Source: a virus. From it: a stretch of 23,694 nt of DNA. The stretch spans positions 1 through 23,694 of IMG/VR virus record IMGVR_UViG_3300049597_000526. One strand, written 5' to 3'. This document shows positions 10,101-15,352 of this stretch, in pieces. How positions within the stretch are numbered: position 1 is the stretch's first letter; each line of letters begins with the position of its first letter. The notes beneath the pieces are model-generated. The model worked only from the letters and a program-made list of their open reading frames with translations. It made no database searches and was not told where the DNA came from. A program made the translations under genes and the position numbers.

Positions 10101-10615
10101 TTGCATATCAAGCTAAGTTAGAAGAACGTCCTATATTAGAACAGCAAGCAGAATTAAATAGATATACTAATACTATTCAAAAGGCTGCATTAGATAATAA
10201 ACAACGTAATGAAACTCAAGATAAGACCGTTGCAGTTGCTAAATCTACATTTACTACTGCTGATGATCGTGCCATTTATCGGGCATTAATGAATAATCTA
10301 AGAGGAGATAGACGTGAGTTAGATAACACTCGTATTAATTTCAGTCAGGAGAAGTTATCCAACTTATTTTCTTACCCTAATAGTAATGTCAACTTAGAAA
10401 GACCTAACTTTGATTCAAATAGTGGTAAGTCTAAATCAAGTAATAGTAAGTTAAATAAAGATGTAGTTATTAACTTTAATCCAACTACTAATATTGAAGT
10501 TAAAGGTAGTGCTGATGTTAAGGAGTTCTCTAAACAACTTAATAGTGAAAGTGATAAGTGGATTAAGGGACTTCATGAAACACTTCGTAGAGTTAACACT
10601 GAATTAGGTAACTGA
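4190..10615 (+). CDS. Tail tape measure protein
   Basis: A 2141-residue protein that sets tail length and is ejected during infection. Residues about 180-420 match the PhageMin_Tail/TP901 pattern: a helical array with AGGADTGATMKVLAQTISAY, VTTIPELSNGFAQAA and LGAAVATLTLKGFDTNSALT. Hydrophobic segments lie near residues 70-90, 473-525 and 850-940, the last with several membrane-type stretches. From about 950 to 2060 it is a long Gln/Asn/Lys/Glu-rich coiled coil. The C-terminus (residues 2091-2141, VVINFNPTTNIEVKGSADVK then a helix) is typical of tape measure ends. No lysozyme or peptidase domain is seen. At 0.15 nm per residue it predicts a tail near 320 nm. The ATG overlaps the frameshifted chaperone stop. 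Confidence 0.93.
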   Translation: MDQYNQDVNINFQGEDNISGVIDKVNEKVGSLQFKIMALNIGLGAFGKQLFTNSDNLAKFTKVLGTTDVLLNKTFAVIGVVKVFSILGTGINDAKANLDGFNDGLKAMQASGLDIGIITQFTQLQDAVLGSRNALDSFSLTALTTFNRFNKVKSEVATLFPENDPFIKNLSTSIQKLVNEDLKNAVTSIDALKASYEAASSGFTEAADNQAVMTAGLKLAKAGGADTGATMKVLAQTISAYNLSAGDATKVSAVLNQTVQLGVTTIPELSNGFAQAAVTANAAKIKLQELGAAVATLTLKGFDTNSALTGIESLSRVIISKTPQAAAALRELRDEGGKPIRFDVSEIKAKGLTKAIQDLNIAAKGNVEVIREIIADSTSYNTFLALAANNSEKLGEFTQKMFDVSKTGEVARKALDSVFGIKLNNQAETFDAIVNRITEQFIQFGEQLAPFFDTGVKALETFTKTLSGISPEMKKTIASILLGQLAFNKVTDTIGILVGTITKAFLAYQGLRVTLMFMNGTIGEQFNLINGLIKTKAGLVPVIKQLMGFDQSHLLIQTKLNTVTKTRGELLKAVFTGEGDRLTNLKQLVGLEKQYELNVGELNKTLDGRNKILDNQVDKVNGVIKATAKVKDAEATANSIKQEGLQLLDELEISNAKQLDIKTKLIKVEDDLKLGGSNTVALQKESILLNNQLTNSLDEQQQLQELINVNNVKYGDATKALVTSELALDSTRLAAKERLSVIVTKQLAIEQLQANLTIYNEKAVKLSTAAELLRTKAKVDSANASIFLQRAEFLQTKSTEYATLATTTQTAIIAGNAEVRKLKIAASLAEQVADGNLIKVQVGLGTSYIANSLLTRILFFDITNLAGATKAVSVAGTGFAGVIGGLWTTSIGIASATLRFLDAQLTTLYLKLAPFTLALAPIAVALGLIGTIGYEAFFGMTGQLNNLNKELKELDKQGQLNLIRELDKLQINKQLNESEQKRLQLLKESVSVAKEADESSKGVMDRVGDFNNTIEKFNATKIIFNGIISGFGKVINLFRADAVVKVLDDIDVASLKTRDSINELTKSTKKLQLGFTGIEEVDKLIKQGKILSATDIDKIANEAKVATKRTELEISINENKIKAVSEQLKDFDKLSIEERKQASDHEKQLDTHRTILETANDKLKDVLSKKKEIDKARIEYQTQQNILLKRVLDNNLEIEKGSTTIEGDQGANALQTRMKKGLRLAQTDLEQYRRQVKATLDGTGEYLDANNKKVKIDVTDMTDYVNKFDTNVNGVISSIDQLYQVNGTSATEAAKTLKAVLDTNKQEMNITDYINGINQAIGYMRDGSKVTIDLLNLEGETRRAMLDSGVTSTRETNAAIRKLNAAKLEEEINNQKQLIEFTKATSGADQKKLDAAKLKLLEQQLAAQQRDNLKAELDERFKQQQVALDREQELIKLDKVKRLISEEEYNNKIAEDTKRNLDLKRKQLLQELELNKNDLEKTKSINNQLLGIDVQQQELITSNLERAINVRSKKRELELTREQALVVLNRSKFLTTEEQSIRDIDVVRKKEILNKQLSLNEQLKLVEHDKTKQTEIQNQLLNLQLDYQKIITDNLEREFTKRSKLIENAANRTKLVYRELTNTIDNNVASLNEENKIIDSRNKLTSSTLENESARLTNSLKVTNDIEKRAAIETKIAQLRESNRVVTDATEQRSLINQQKLIELSLQKQQIELDSRRNDANNNSKLIQLELEKAIKQKRNKEDIDAIKIRLDANKQEQLAITKQNELLDVTKRNQSEINSNASRELEIRQRIGREGGLLDLEITKQNEKIARYEKIAQLANLEATIAETNANKMQLAGDLQIKNYQMRLDLLNKQAELEQQHQDNTQRMFKMAEGLAVSDYQKRKLAEQAAKQELLNLNKKHQIERDILAIQIKMNELALIKSELDQKSAEKKLAAELKVQEAETAKVLKSRTATDEEKKGSLATLDAKKFAYQAKLEERPILEQQAELNRYTNTIQKAALDNKQRNETQDKTVAVAKSTFTTADDRAIYRALMNNLRGDRRELDNTRINFSQEKLSNLFSYPNSNVNLERPNFDSNSGKSKSSNSKLNKDVVINFNPTTNIEVKGSADVKEFSKQLNSESDKWIKGLHETLRRVNTELGN
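8618..9035 (+). repeat. Diverged tandem repeat in tape measure coiled coil
   Basis: Two related coiled-coil units begin near residues 1481 and 1570 (about 89 residues apart). They share a KTK, then NQLL, then Q(E/K)(L/I)IT-x-NLER and RSK pattern. A weaker third copy may follow near residue 1660 (NDIEKRAAIETKI). Repeats like these allow tape measures to change length by duplication. Boundaries are approximate. Confidence 0.45.
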
Positions 10616-10648
10616 TATAATGAAGGTAATTAATAAGTGATTAAAAAT

Positions 10649-11137
10649 ATGTTTATTCTAAATGATGTTAATTTAAGTAACTATGGTAGAGGTAGAGATC
10701 GTATCAAACGTAAAAGTAGAGGTAACTTATTACGTAATGCTGCAATTGGAGTTGGTGGATTAGCAGTTGCAGGAGGATTAGGTTATTTAGCATTAAGAGG
10801 TAAAGGTAAAGCAGTAACTCAACCTAGTATATCTAAACCTCCAGTAACTACAATTAAAATATCTAGTAAACAAAAAAGATTAAATAGAGAACGAGCTTTA
10901 CAACAGGGGGAGGGTAAAGATTTATGGACAGATATGTATTATGTGGATTTAGATAGAAATACTTTAAAGAACTTAAATAAACAATACTATGAAGGTAAGA
11001 AAACAAATGCTTCAAATTTAAACGATTTGAAAAAAGATAGAGATGGATTTCAACAGTATTTAAAAGATAATGTTAAAGCATTAAGAAAATCAAATCCCGC
11101 AATTTACAAATCACATATAACCTTAAACAACTTTTAA
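10649..11137 (+). CDS. Small membrane protein with MF..D.N / RGRD.KRK N-terminus
   Basis: A 162-residue protein with one hydrophobic Gly/Ala-rich helix at about residues 30-52 (AAIGVGGLAVAGGLGYLALR), flanked by basic residues, and a hydrophilic C-terminal half. The first 23 residues mirror those of the protein at 1124-1393, so I chose the ATG at 10649. A GTG at 10637 with GAAGG ten bases upstream is a real alternative and would add MIKN. From 10853 onward the DNA lacks the AGTTA/TAACT words common elsewhere, so the C-terminal half may have a different origin. Position after the tape measure suggests a tail-tip or ejected membrane-active protein. No known family recognised. Confidence 0.72.
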   Translation: MFILNDVNLSNYGRGRDRIKRKSRGNLLRNAAIGVGGLAVAGGLGYLALRGKGKAVTQPSISKPPVTTIKISSKQKRLNRERALQQGEGKDLWTDMYYVDLDRNTLKNLNKQYYEGKKTNASNLNDLKKDRDGFQQYLKDNVKALRKSNPAIYKSHITLNNF

Positions 11138-11170
11138 TTTGACAACGTAAGAAAAATAGGATAACTAATC

Positions 11171-11794
11171 ATGTATCAATTTAGTATTTCAATTCCTCTA
11201 ATTAAATGTTACGTTCGCAATGAATATCTATTTAACTTAGAATCTGGTTATGGTGAATTTACTCCAGTTGTTGTGTTCGGGTTAACTAGTTTAACTGGAC
11301 GTGCAATTGGATTTCACATAATGACTAATGGTGGCGCACAAATAGCACGAGTTCCAATTAGTGCATTAGTTAGTAGAGTTGATGCAAATAACTTAAATCT
11401 TGATTGGTTACAATTATGGGATTGTTTCAGTTATCAAACTCAAGTTGTTTCTTACGATTATCTGAAGGAAATGAAATGTAAGGTTCTACTTAAAGATAAG
11501 AACTGGTATCAAGGTGAATATGTATTTACTATTGATTGGATAGGTGGTGATTGGGCAGAAGAAGCTAGTGATTATAAATGTGGACATCTAATTAAATTAG
11601 ATAATGGATGTTATGCAATTCAACCTAATAATCGTATCTATTGGTTAGGTGATCCATCATTCATAACAGAACCATTAACTGAGTTTCCTGGTTATAAGAT
11701 TAATACTCATAATTGGAAGTGCGAGAATCAAGATAAATGGGTAACTGAGAATACAGATAATTATTTTTATCATATTGACAAAGTTGAAGAATAG
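11171..11794 (+). CDS. Conserved phage protein of unknown function (LQLWDCF family)
   Basis: A 207-residue protein starting MYQFSISIPLIKCYV, with hallmark stretches LQLWDCFSY (about residues 80-88), GEYVFTIDW (about 116-124), HLIKLDNGCYAIQPNNRI (about 140-157) and a following W-x-DPS. I associate this pattern with a conserved protein of unknown function in aquatic phages, recalled rather than searched. Aromatic-rich and probably beta-structured, soluble, no signal peptide. AGGA at 11158-11161 supports the ATG at 11171. Its 3' end contains the promoter of the RNA unit that follows. Confidence 0.75.
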   Translation: MYQFSISIPLIKCYVRNEYLFNLESGYGEFTPVVVFGLTSLTGRAIGFHIMTNGGAQIARVPISALVSRVDANNLNLDWLQLWDCFSYQTQVVSYDYLKEMKCKVLLKDKNWYQGEYVFTIDWIGGDWAEEASDYKCGHLIKLDNGCYAIQPNNRIYWLGDPSFITEPLTEFPGYKINTHNWKCENQDKWVTENTDNYFYHIDKVEE

Positions 11795-11803
11795 AGTTAT
11801 AGT
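11775..11803 (+). promoter_or_regulatory. Sigma70-type promoter for the ncRNA/tRNA unit
   Basis: TTGACA at 11775-11780, a 17-base spacer, and TATAGT at 11798-11803: a perfect -35 and a five-of-six -10 at ideal spacing. It lies over the last codons of the upstream gene and should start RNA near 11810, just before a perfect hairpin. It is one of the two best promoters I find in the window. Confidence 0.7.
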
Positions 11804-11810
11804 AACTAAT

Positions 11811-11946
11811 GTTAGACGTAGGTACTCCTTGATATACTAGCAGAATATCCGACCCTACGTTATGATATTACTAGGAGTTAATTACTAACTCAAAGAGTTA
11901 TCAAGTTATCATAACTGTTAGTCGGTGAAACATTAAGGATAACTCT
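11811..11946 (+). ncRNA. Candidate structured non-coding RNA upstream of tRNA-Pro
   Basis: No gene fits here, but the RNA would fold extensively. Stem 1 is a perfect 7-bp pairing, ACGTAGG (11816-11822) with CCTACGT (11854-11860), plus a flanking G-U pair. Inside its loop ACTCC (11824-11828) can pair with GGAGT (11874-11878), which would form a pseudoknot. A 6-bp hairpin GAGTTA/TAACTC spans 11875-11891 and competes with that pairing. Stem 3 is a perfect 9-bp pairing, AGAGTTATC (11894-11902) with GATAACTCT (11938-11946), ending four bases before the tRNA. The AT-rich repeats of this genome could yield some stems by chance, but the GC-containing stem 1 and the 9-bp stem 3 are harder to dismiss. 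No Rfam family recognised. Confidence 0.45.
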
Positions 11947-11950
11947 CCAA

Positions 11951-12024
11951 CCAAACCTGGGCTAATGGTAAGCCGCCTCTTTTGGGAAGAGGACATCATG
12001 AAAGTTCAATTCTTTCGGTTTGGA
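11951..12024 (+). tRNA. tRNA-Pro (anticodon UGG)
   Basis: A full cloverleaf is visible. The acceptor stem is CCAAACC/GGTTTGG (7 perfect pairs). T8 and G9 are followed by a 3-bp D stem GGC/GCC with GG in the loop. The anticodon stem is CCTCT/AGAGG with loop TTTGGGA (anticodon TGG at 11983-11985). The T stem is GAAAG/CTTTC with loop TTCAATT, and the discriminator is A. The variable region is seven bases, slightly longer than usual. CCA is not encoded. UGG reads CCA, the proline codon most used by the surrounding phage genes, which suits a translation-support role. Confidence 0.88.
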
Positions 12025-12050
12025 TTGTTTGTGACATATATTGCCTCCTA

Positions 12051-12079
12051 ACTCAAGTATTAGCGTACTTGAGTTTTTT
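12051..12079 (+). terminator. Rho-independent terminator after tRNA-Pro
   Basis: A perfect 9-bp stem ACTCAAGTA / TACTTGAGT with a 6-base loop (TTAGCG), followed directly by a run of six T. It closes the ncRNA-tRNA unit and isolates it from the next promoter. Confidence 0.88.
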
Positions 12080-12086
12080 ATTATCC

Positions 12087-12115
12087 TTGTCATTTTGAAA
12101 TAAAGGTACTATACT
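12087..12115 (+). promoter_or_regulatory. Sigma70-type promoter for the regulator cassette
   Basis: TTGTCA at 12087-12092, 17 bases, then TATACT at 12110-12115, with a start expected near 12122. It lies just past the terminator and 27 bases ahead of the regulator ATG, giving the 12143-13527 cassette its own transcription. Confidence 0.65.
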
Positions 12116-12142
12116 TTAAACAGTAGTCACAAGGTTAATAAT

Positions 12143-12997
12143 ATGAGTGAGATAACTTACGCACAATCTTATATTGGTGAAGATGATATTGAATTGTATG
12201 TAACTAACGATGGTAAAGTTACAGGAGTTAGTCTATCAGGACTTGCTAAATTATGTGGTGTAACTAGAAAAGCAATAAGTCAAGTTACTAACAGCTTAAC
12301 AGCACCCGGAACGAATACATACCCGAAATCGCTAGAACCCTTAGCTGGTAAGGTTTTTAACCCGGAAGTAACTGGAGAACGAGGTGCAAAAATAGTAATG
12401 GAAGATGTTGCAATTAGAATAGTTGAGTATTACGCTTATGAATCTAGAGTTAAAACAGATGTAGCTAAAACTAATTTTCGTTTGTTAGCACAGAAAGGTT
12501 TAAATGCTTATATTAAAGAACTTACACCAACTGATAATGTAACATCAGTTAACTTAAATGACATTCAGAATACATTAACTCAACTTCTATTAAAGGTAGA
12601 TGAGAATAATAAACAACTACTTGAGAATCAACAGATAGTAGTTGAATATAAACAACTTAGAAATACAACAGTTACTATTATTCCAGGAGTAGATAAATTA
12701 TTAAACGATTATTTAGAATTAGATAGTGATTTAACATTAACATCTAGTGATAGAATACCTTTAACTAAATGGTTAGAAGTTGAGAAAGGTTGTACATTAG
12801 ATAGAAAAACACTACATAAGTTAGCTCACTTAGTTAGTGGTGCTTATAAGTCAACCACAAATAAAGAACCAGTTAGAGGTACATTTGTTAAACGTATTGT
12901 TAATGGTAAGAAAAAAGTACAAGCTAATACTTGTTTATATTCGTCAGATGAATTTCCAATATTAGAGATGGCATTTAATAATTTAATGGGGGTTTAA
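12143..12997 (+). CDS. HTH / antirepressor-like regulatory protein
   Basis: A 284-residue protein with a probable helix-turn-helix at residues 29-53 (VSLSGLAKLCGVTRKAISQV). A middle segment (VMEDVAIRIVEYYAYES, then NFRLLAQKGLNAYI) resembles phage antirepressor-type proteins seen in cyanobacterial genomes. A short coiled coil follows at about 137-176. The distinct C-terminal domain (residues 180-284) is rich in charged residues, with a patch KRIVNGKKKVQANTC. AAGG eight bases before the ATG is a good ribosome site. With its own promoter and an adjacent terminator it looks like an independent regulatory cassette inserted in tail genes. DNA binding is inferred, the target unknown. Confidence 0.6.
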   Translation: MSEITYAQSYIGEDDIELYVTNDGKVTGVSLSGLAKLCGVTRKAISQVTNSLTAPGTNTYPKSLEPLAGKVFNPEVTGERGAKIVMEDVAIRIVEYYAYESRVKTDVAKTNFRLLAQKGLNAYIKELTPTDNVTSVNLNDIQNTLTQLLLKVDENNKQLLENQQIVVEYKQLRNTTVTIIPGVDKLLNDYLELDSDLTLTSSDRIPLTKWLEVEKGCTLDRKTLHKLAHLVSGAYKSTTNKEPVRGTFVKRIVNGKKKVQANTCLYSSDEFPILEMAFNNLMGV

Positions 12998-13000
12998 GTT

Positions 13001-13387
13001 ATGAATAATCAATTAGTTAAGTTAAGTAAAAAAAATAATATAGTAGCGGCATTTATTGAACATTACAAATTAGGATTAATAGATTACAATGTAATGCTAA
13101 AACAACTAACGTTAACTTTATGGGAAGTTACAAACACATTAATTGATGAATTTAAGTTACGTAAAGTAATTGATCCAATTCAATTAGTTAAATTAGATGA
13201 TGTTCAAATTGAGTTAGAATACCTCTACTTAATTAACTACATTCAACCTCATTTAGAATGTTTAGCTATCTATATGAAATCACATGAGGTAGAAGTAAAC
13301 ACAATTAAAAGTTATATTATTAATAACGATAACTTAAATGAAGTTAATATTGATGATATAACTATGTTAAATAACTTACTATTTTAA
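13001..13387 (+). CDS. Hypothetical protein in regulator cassette
   Basis: A 128-residue helical protein, rich in Leu, Ile, Asn and Glu/Asp, without a motif I recognise. It starts three bases after the HTH gene's stop, with GGGGG 12-16 bases ahead, so the two are almost certainly cotranscribed. It might be a partner of the regulator; no direct evidence. Residues 60-95 form an amphipathic stretch (VQIELEYLYLINYIQPHL). No signal peptide or membrane segment. Confidence 0.7.
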   Translation: MNNQLVKLSKKNNIVAAFIEHYKLGLIDYNVMLKQLTLTLWEVTNTLIDEFKLRKVIDPIQLVKLDDVQIELEYLYLINYIQPHLECLAIYMKSHEVEVNTIKSYIINNDNLNEVNIDDITMLNNLLF

Positions 13388-13392
13388 ACAAC

Positions 13393-13527
13393 ATGATTAA
13401 CAACAAATTAACTGGTACTTTAGTTACAGATAAACTAGTACCTCTATATGATAAAGATAACAAGTTAATAGGTTACTTTAATAATCCATTAGCAGATCCT
13501 AAGTTAGTTAAAGAAGTATTTAAATAG
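13393..13527 (+). CDS. Small 44-residue protein, end of regulator cassette
   Basis: A 44-residue reading frame from the ATG at 13393 to the TAG at 13525-13527, starting five bases after the previous stop. The product (MINNKLTGTLVTDKLVPLYD, then KDNKLIGYFNNP and a basic helical end) has a plausible beta-hairpin signature and phage-like codon use. It fills the gap up to the terminator exactly. No Shine-Dalgarno is visible and no family is recognised. Confidence 0.55.
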   Translation: MINNKLTGTLVTDKLVPLYDKDNKLIGYFNNPLADPKLVKEVFK

Positions 13528-13531
13528 ATAA

Positions 13532-13567
13532 AATAAATCCACTAGCAATTAAGTTAGTGGATTTATT
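13532..13567. terminator. Bidirectional terminator between convergent operons
   Basis: A perfect 13-bp inverted repeat (AATAAATCCACTA / TAGTGGATTTATT) with a 10-base loop lies between the 3' end of the plus-strand regulator cassette and the 3' end of the minus-strand stress operon. T-rich flanks are present on either strand, so it can stop transcription from both sides. Confidence 0.75.
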
Positions 13568-13573
13568 AGTATG

Positions 13574-13645
13574 TTATTTATCTCGTCTGTTAAGCTTCGC
13601 CATTAACAATAGATAAACTAATCTAGATATGCCATTATATCTCAT
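13574..13645 (-). CDS. Possible 23-residue peptide, last cistron of minus operon
   Basis: A very short frame (MRYNGISRLVYLLLMAKLNR then RDK) whose ATG overlaps the previous cistron's stop in ATGA, the same coupling used throughout this operon. It ends just before the terminator hairpin. It is basic with a hydrophobic centre. Coding status is uncertain because of its length; coupling and position are the only support. Confidence 0.3.
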   Translation of the reverse strand: MRYNGISRLVYLLLMAKLNRRDK

Positions 13646-13821
13646 ACGTAACTAACTCTAACTATCTCACAGTTAACATATCTACTTTTAATTACATTAC
13701 CAGCTAACTGATGATTACACTTCTCACGATTAACAGTTACATTAACTAACTCATTAGCACCAATACACCAATGTCCATCTGATTTAAGATAGTTAAATTT
13801 AACATCATATTGTTCAATCAT
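13642..13821 (-). CDS. Small Cys/His-containing protein downstream of Dps
   Basis: A 59-residue protein beginning at an ATG that overlaps the Dps stop in ATGA. It contains H17-W18-C19, C35-N-H37 and C51, a spacing that could bind a metal ion, though it does not match a zinc-ribbon I know. Codon use is like its neighbours. It lies in a stretch that would otherwise be about 240 bases of empty sequence. Co-expression with a ferritin-like protein makes a metal-related role conceivable, but that is speculation. Confidence 0.6.
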   Translation of the reverse strand: MIEQYDVKFNYLKSDGHWCIGANELVNVTVNREKCNHQLAGNVIKSRYVNCEIVRVSYV

Positions 13822-14357
13822 TGCAAGTGCTTCTCTATTAAATAAACAAACTTAATTAACGTAGCTGCTAATTCTAATAATGTATTAGCATTAACTCTAT
13901 CACCATTATCATCTAAATCATTACTACAATCAGTAACTTCTTTAATAACGTAAGAAAATAGAGTAGCTAGTTTAGTGAGACATTCATTACTATCACTACA
14001 ACAACTGATAATATCAACGTTAGATAACTCAGTTGTATTACAACTAATAGTAGCATTACCTCCAAATGCTACTATAACTTCAGCAATAACATCAACATAA
14101 CTATCTAACTCACTTTGAATATCATCTAACATACTATGAACTGCTTTAAAGTTCATACCTTTAATGTTCCAATGACTTATTCTAGTTAAGTTACGTAAAT
14201 CAAACAGTAGATTAAGTAACTCACTTAACTTAGTTACAGAATGGGTGCGGATCTCAGGACTAATTAATAAACTAGTTACATTAGGAGTATTAGTAACTGT
14301 AGTTGCTGCAAATGTAGATAATCTTCTGTTAGCTAATGCTTCTTTAATCTTATTCAT
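13818..14357 (-). CDS. dps: Dps-family ferritin-like DNA protection protein
   Basis: A 179-residue protein with the complete Dps signature: HWNIKG (H62), NFKAVHSMLDD (H74, D78) and a following helix with D89 and E93 before FGG. These five residues match the inter-subunit ferroxidase ligands of E. coli Dps (H51, H63, D67, D78, E82). The N-terminal 40 residues are basic and Ser/Thr-rich like a DNA-binding Dps tail. The C-terminal helices are present, so it is full length. Dps forms 12-subunit shells that oxidise Fe(II) with peroxide and coat DNA. It is coupled by ATGA overlaps to the MazG-like gene and to the 59-residue gene. Several Cys (C106, C119, C120, C125, C143) are uncommon in Dps. An active ferroxidase is inferred from intact ligands. 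Confidence 0.88.
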   Translation of the reverse strand: MNKIKEALANRRLSTFAATTVTNTPNVTSLLISPEIRTHSVTKLSELLNLLFDLRNLTRISHWNIKGMNFKAVHSMLDDIQSELDSYVDVIAEVIVAFGGNATISCNTTELSNVDIISCCSDSNECLTKLATLFSYVIKEVTDCSNDLDDNGDRVNANTLLELAATLIKFVYLIEKHLQ

Positions 14358-14833
14358 CTATTGTCACCACTACCTTTTAATGTGTTGTTTACATCACGTT
14401 TAGTTAACTTAGCTACGTTAATCTCAATTAACTCTTCTGTAGTTAAATTAAGTTGTTTTAATTCATTTATTATAAAGTCATGATAACTAAGCAGTGTAAA
14501 TACACAATCAGTTGTATTATTATCACCTCTATATAGTCGCTTTAAAAATCCCGCTAACTGCAATGATAATTCACTAACTGATAATAAATTATCAAACTCA
14601 AATTTTAAAGCTGATTTTAATGGAGGAAATCCTACTTTATTTAAAGCTAATACTAAATAAGCTAGTACGTCACCTAACTCTTTTTTCTTACTTAACTCAT
14701 CATCTGCTAAATTATATTCATTAAGTTCTTCTATTAATCCTGCAATATAAACAGTCAATTTGCTTCGCTCATCTGCAATTGCATACTTATTACTAAATTC
14801 AATTAACCAAGTTGAGTATTCATTTAAGTTCAT
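14354..14833 (-). CDS. MazG-like nucleotide pyrophosphohydrolase
   Basis: A 159-residue all-alpha NTP pyrophosphatase candidate. The metal-binding MazG pattern is visible as E36-x-x-E39 (GLIEELNEY) and E52-x-x-D55 (KKELGDVLAYLV), followed by a C-terminal NVAKLTKR motif typical of MazG proteins. Such enzymes hydrolyse (d)NTPs to NMPs plus pyrophosphate. In phages MazG has been linked to control of nucleotide pools or host alarmones. The gene overlaps the ClpP-like gene upstream and dps downstream by ATGA, so the three are made together. Which substrate it uses cannot be told from sequence. Confidence 0.82.
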   Translation of the reverse strand: MNLNEYSTWLIEFSNKYAIADERSKLTVYIAGLIEELNEYNLADDELSKKKELGDVLAYLVLALNKVGFPPLKSALKFEFDNLLSVSELSLQLAGFLKRLYRGDNNTTDCVFTLLSYHDFIINELKQLNLTTEELIEINVAKLTKRDVNNTLKGSGDNR

Positions 14834-15336
14834 ATAATTTCACTAATAAGTCCTAATTCTAAAGCTTGTTGTGCAGTTAAATATGTATCTTTCAACATCA
14901 TATTGCTAGTTAACTTAGTGTCTTTATAACACTCCATACAATATGACTCTAATTTATCCCACCAATCAATTACATTCTTAGTTCCAGTTAAATCATGCTT
15001 AATACTACCTCTTAATTCATGTACCATAAATGTTGTATAACTACTACACTTACTAGTAGCTGCACATAATAATAATGTACCACCACTAGCTACATAACCT
15101 TCTGCAATAATAGTTATATTAAGTGAACTACGTTTAATAACTTCATACATCTTAAGTGAACTAGTTACACATCCACCATAACAATCTAGATAAATAGTAA
15201 TTGATTTATCAGCAGATGATTTTAAATTAGATTCTAATTCACGCAATAGATAAACAAACTTAGTTGATGATAAGTTATTAATGTTTCCAGTAAAATATAA
15301 ATCAGTACCTTTATAGAAGCATTCAAATTCGGACAT
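14830..15336 (-). CDS. clpP: ClpP-type serine protease
   Basis: A 168-residue ClpP/crotonase-fold protease. Motifs in order: IYLDCYGGCVTSSLKMYEVI (substrate-binding GG region), AEGYVASGGTLLL with nucleophile S84, FMVHELRG with H106, and LKDTYLTAQQALELGLI with D150, giving an intact Ser-His-Asp triad. It is shorter than bacterial ClpP (about 195-205 residues) with a reduced N-terminus. Phage ClpP-like proteases often act as prohead maturation proteases beside capsid genes. This one instead sits in an operon with MazG and Dps, so a role with host Clp ATPases is possible. The start is the ATG at 15336; no good Shine-Dalgarno is seen. Confidence 0.85.
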   Translation of the reverse strand: MSEFECFYKGTDLYFTGNINNLSSTKFVYLLRELESNLKSSADKSITIYLDCYGGCVTSSLKMYEVIKRSSLNITIIAEGYVASGGTLLLCAATSKCSSYTTFMVHELRGSIKHDLTGTKNVIDWWDKLESYCMECYKDTKLTSNMMLKDTYLTAQQALELGLISEII

Positions 15337-15352
15337 TATTTACTTTGATTAA

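Noticed and set aside
11139-11167. TTGACA with TAACTA 17 bases downstream before the 11171 gene
   Set aside because: The -10 matches poorly (two of six) and the start would fall at or past the ATG.
11895-11949. Possible second tRNA: GAGTTAT/ATAACTC stem followed by T and CCA
   Set aside because: Only about 55 bases long, with no anticodon arm or T arm of normal form; treated as a hairpin of the candidate ncRNA.
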